From the NCBI RefSeq assembly GCF_004126535.1, contig NZ_PPCV01000003.1, positions 186,001-250,000 on the forward strand: a DNA stretch of 64,000 nt. The letters run 5' to 3'. The stretch comes from Propioniciclava flava (GTDB lineage Bacteria; Actinomycetota; Actinomycetes; Propionibacteriales; Propionibacteriaceae). Both the position numbers and the translations under genes were made by a program. Within the stretch, counting starts at the first letter, position 1. Each line of letters starts with the position of its first letter. Below the pieces are notes generated by a model that saw only the letters and a program-made list of their open reading frames with translations, made no database searches and was not told the origin of the DNA. Shown piece after piece: positions 62,957 through 64,000 of this stretch.

Positions 62957-63894
62957 TGAGCGCCGGACACGACCACGGACATACCCACAGCCACAACCAC
63001 GCCGCAGGCAGCAACCGCGTCAGGCTCGCCCTTGCGTTCACCCTGACCGCCGCGATGGTGGTGATCCAGTTCGTCGGCAGCATCCTGACCGGCTCCCTGG
63101 CGCTACTCACCGACACCGCACACGCACTGACGGACGCGTCCGGCCTGCTGGTGGCGCTCATCGCCGCCTCACTGATGCTGCGTCCCGCCGACGCCCGCCG
63201 CACCTGGGGGTTCGCGCGGATCGAAGTGATCGCCGCACTCGGCCAGGCCACGATCCTGCTCGCCGTCGGCCTGTACACCGCCATCGAAGGCGTCCGGCGG
63301 CTCTTCAACCCGCCCGAGGTTCCGGCCGGGGAACTGCTGCTCTTCGGCGTCCTGGGACTCATCGCCAACGTGGCCGCCATCGCCATCCTGGCTGGCAATC
63401 GGGGCTCCAATCTGAACATGCGCGCCGCCTTCTTGGAAGTGCTCAACGACGCGCTGGGCTCCCTGGGCGTCATCGTGGCCGCCATCGTCATCGCGACGAC
63501 CGGATTCGAGCGGGCCGACGCGCTCGCTGGCCTGTTCATCGCCGCGCTGATCGTGCCCCGCGCGTTCACGATCCTCAAAGAGGCGTTCTCCGTCCTCATG
63601 GAGACCGCGCCCGACGGCGTCGACCTGGACGAGGTGCGCCGCCACCTGGGCGACCTCGACGGGGTCGAGGCGGTCCACGACCTGCACGCGTCCACCATCG
63701 GCACGGGGCTGCCCGTCGTCACCGCGCACCTGGTCGTCCCCGAGCAGGCGTTCACCGATGGCCGGGTTACTGCGCTGCTGGTGGAGGCCCACGACTGCCT
63801 GCGGGAACACTTCCCGGTGTGCTTCGAGCACGCCACCATCCAGATCGAGACCGACGCGTTCAGCGTGAGCGAACCCGACGCGCTCCACGCTTGA
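62956..63894 (+). CDS. Cation diffusion facilitator (CzcD-type metal efflux)
   Basis: A 312-residue metal/proton antiporter. A His-rich N-terminus (HDHGHTHSHNH) precedes six membrane segments; the metal-site motifs are LTDTAHALTD (segment 2) and EVLNDALGS (segment 5). A C-terminal cytoplasmic ferredoxin-like domain ends it (AVHDLHASTIG). It exports Zn, Cd, Co or similar ions. ATG 62956 follows GGAG at six bases and overlaps the arsR stop; GTG 62953 is an alternative. One operon with the CmtR-like regulator. Confidence 0.95.
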   Translation: MSAGHDHGHTHSHNHAAGSNRVRLALAFTLTAAMVVIQFVGSILTGSLALLTDTAHALTDASGLLVALIAASLMLRPADARRTWGFARIEVIAALGQATILLAVGLYTAIEGVRRLFNPPEVPAGELLLFGVLGLIANVAAIAILAGNRGSNLNMRAAFLEVLNDALGSLGVIVAAIVIATTGFERADALAGLFIAALIVPRAFTILKEAFSVLMETAPDGVDLDEVRRHLGDLDGVEAVHDLHASTIGTGLPVVTAHLVVPEQAFTDGRVTALLVEAHDCLREHFPVCFEHATIQIETDAFSVSEPDALHA

Positions 63895-63953
63895 CCGCAC
63901 GCCGACCCGACTGTCCTGCACCGATTGCGGACGCCCGTCGGTAGGGTGGGGCC

Positions 63954-64000
63954 ATGGCCAAGCCCGAGAAGCCGAAGCCGGAGAAGCCGCTCGAAGGCGG
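63954..64000 (+). CDS. Partial gene with Lys/Pro-rich N-terminus (cut by window end)
   Basis: An ATG six bases after TAGGGT (63942-63947) opens a frame whose first 15 codons are Lys-Pro-Glu-rich (KPEKPKPEKP). The -10/start spacing matches the leaderless genes elsewhere in the window, so this is probably a real start. Too little is present to name it. Confidence 0.55.
   Translation, partial: MAKPEKPKPEKPLEG

Overview
The window is a GC-rich, gene-dense bacterial chromosome segment with actinobacterial character. Evidence: strong G/C preference at third codon positions; many genes starting at an ATG or GTG six or seven bases after a TANNNT box (leaderless transcription); a mycothiol-type maleylpyruvate isomerase family protein; an Lhr-class helicase; a DUF5997 gene beside an HTH-less LysR effector domain; and a class E/F-like sortase with a DUF11-repeat surface protein. 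Together with pyruvate formate-lyase, FocA and a PPDK regulator this suggests a facultatively fermentative actinomycete, perhaps Propionibacteriaceae. The family assignment is an inference.

Layout. 0-5.4 kb: small membrane protein, aldo/keto reductase, lipoprotein, type II NADH dehydrogenase, then a decayed C4-dicarboxylate transporter gene joined to the 3' end of a response-regulator gene. 5.4-13.4 kb: a candidate small RNA, cysK behind a cysteine-rich leader peptide, sugar-type oxidoreductases and a TIM-barrel isomerase, a polytopic glycosyltransferase, and cysE. 13.4-19 kb: Sir2 deacetylase, a DHA2 exporter with a large inserted repeat domain plus its TetR regulator, and a frameshifted nucleotidyltransferase. 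19-25.5 kb: putA with a divergent LysR regulator, an amidohydrolase that has lost its metal site, and a PPDK regulatory protein. 26-30.4 kb: pflB-pflA-focA. 30.5-39.6 kb: esterase, two-component system, MprF-like protein, M48 peptidase, YibE/F protein, DUF5997/LysR-effector pair. 39.7-43.1 kb: sortase and DUF11 surface protein (with an amber codon). 43.3-52.1 kb: lhr, small enzymes, sdaA, a frameshifted unknown. 52.1-64 kb: M3 peptidase, Ser/Thr kinase, SDR, GH2 glycosidase, and three regulator/transporter pairs (MarR/EamA, TetR/MFS, CmtR-like ArsR/CDF).

How it works together. cysE makes O-acetylserine and cysK converts it to cysteine, apparently with translational sensing of cysteine upstream of cysK. 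pflB, pflA and focA form one operon for pyruvate to acetyl-CoA plus formate and formate transport. sdaA and putA feed serine and proline carbon into central metabolism. The efflux pairs carry recognisable operators in their promoters.

No complete mobile element, CRISPR array, rRNA or tRNA was seen. The most striking general features are leaderless promoters, a cysteine attenuator candidate, and an unusual number of broken genes (C4-dicarboxylate transporter, response regulator, RlaP-type nucleotidyltransferase, amidohydrolase, ABC permease remnant, unknown gene at 51.2 kb, surface protein amber codon).
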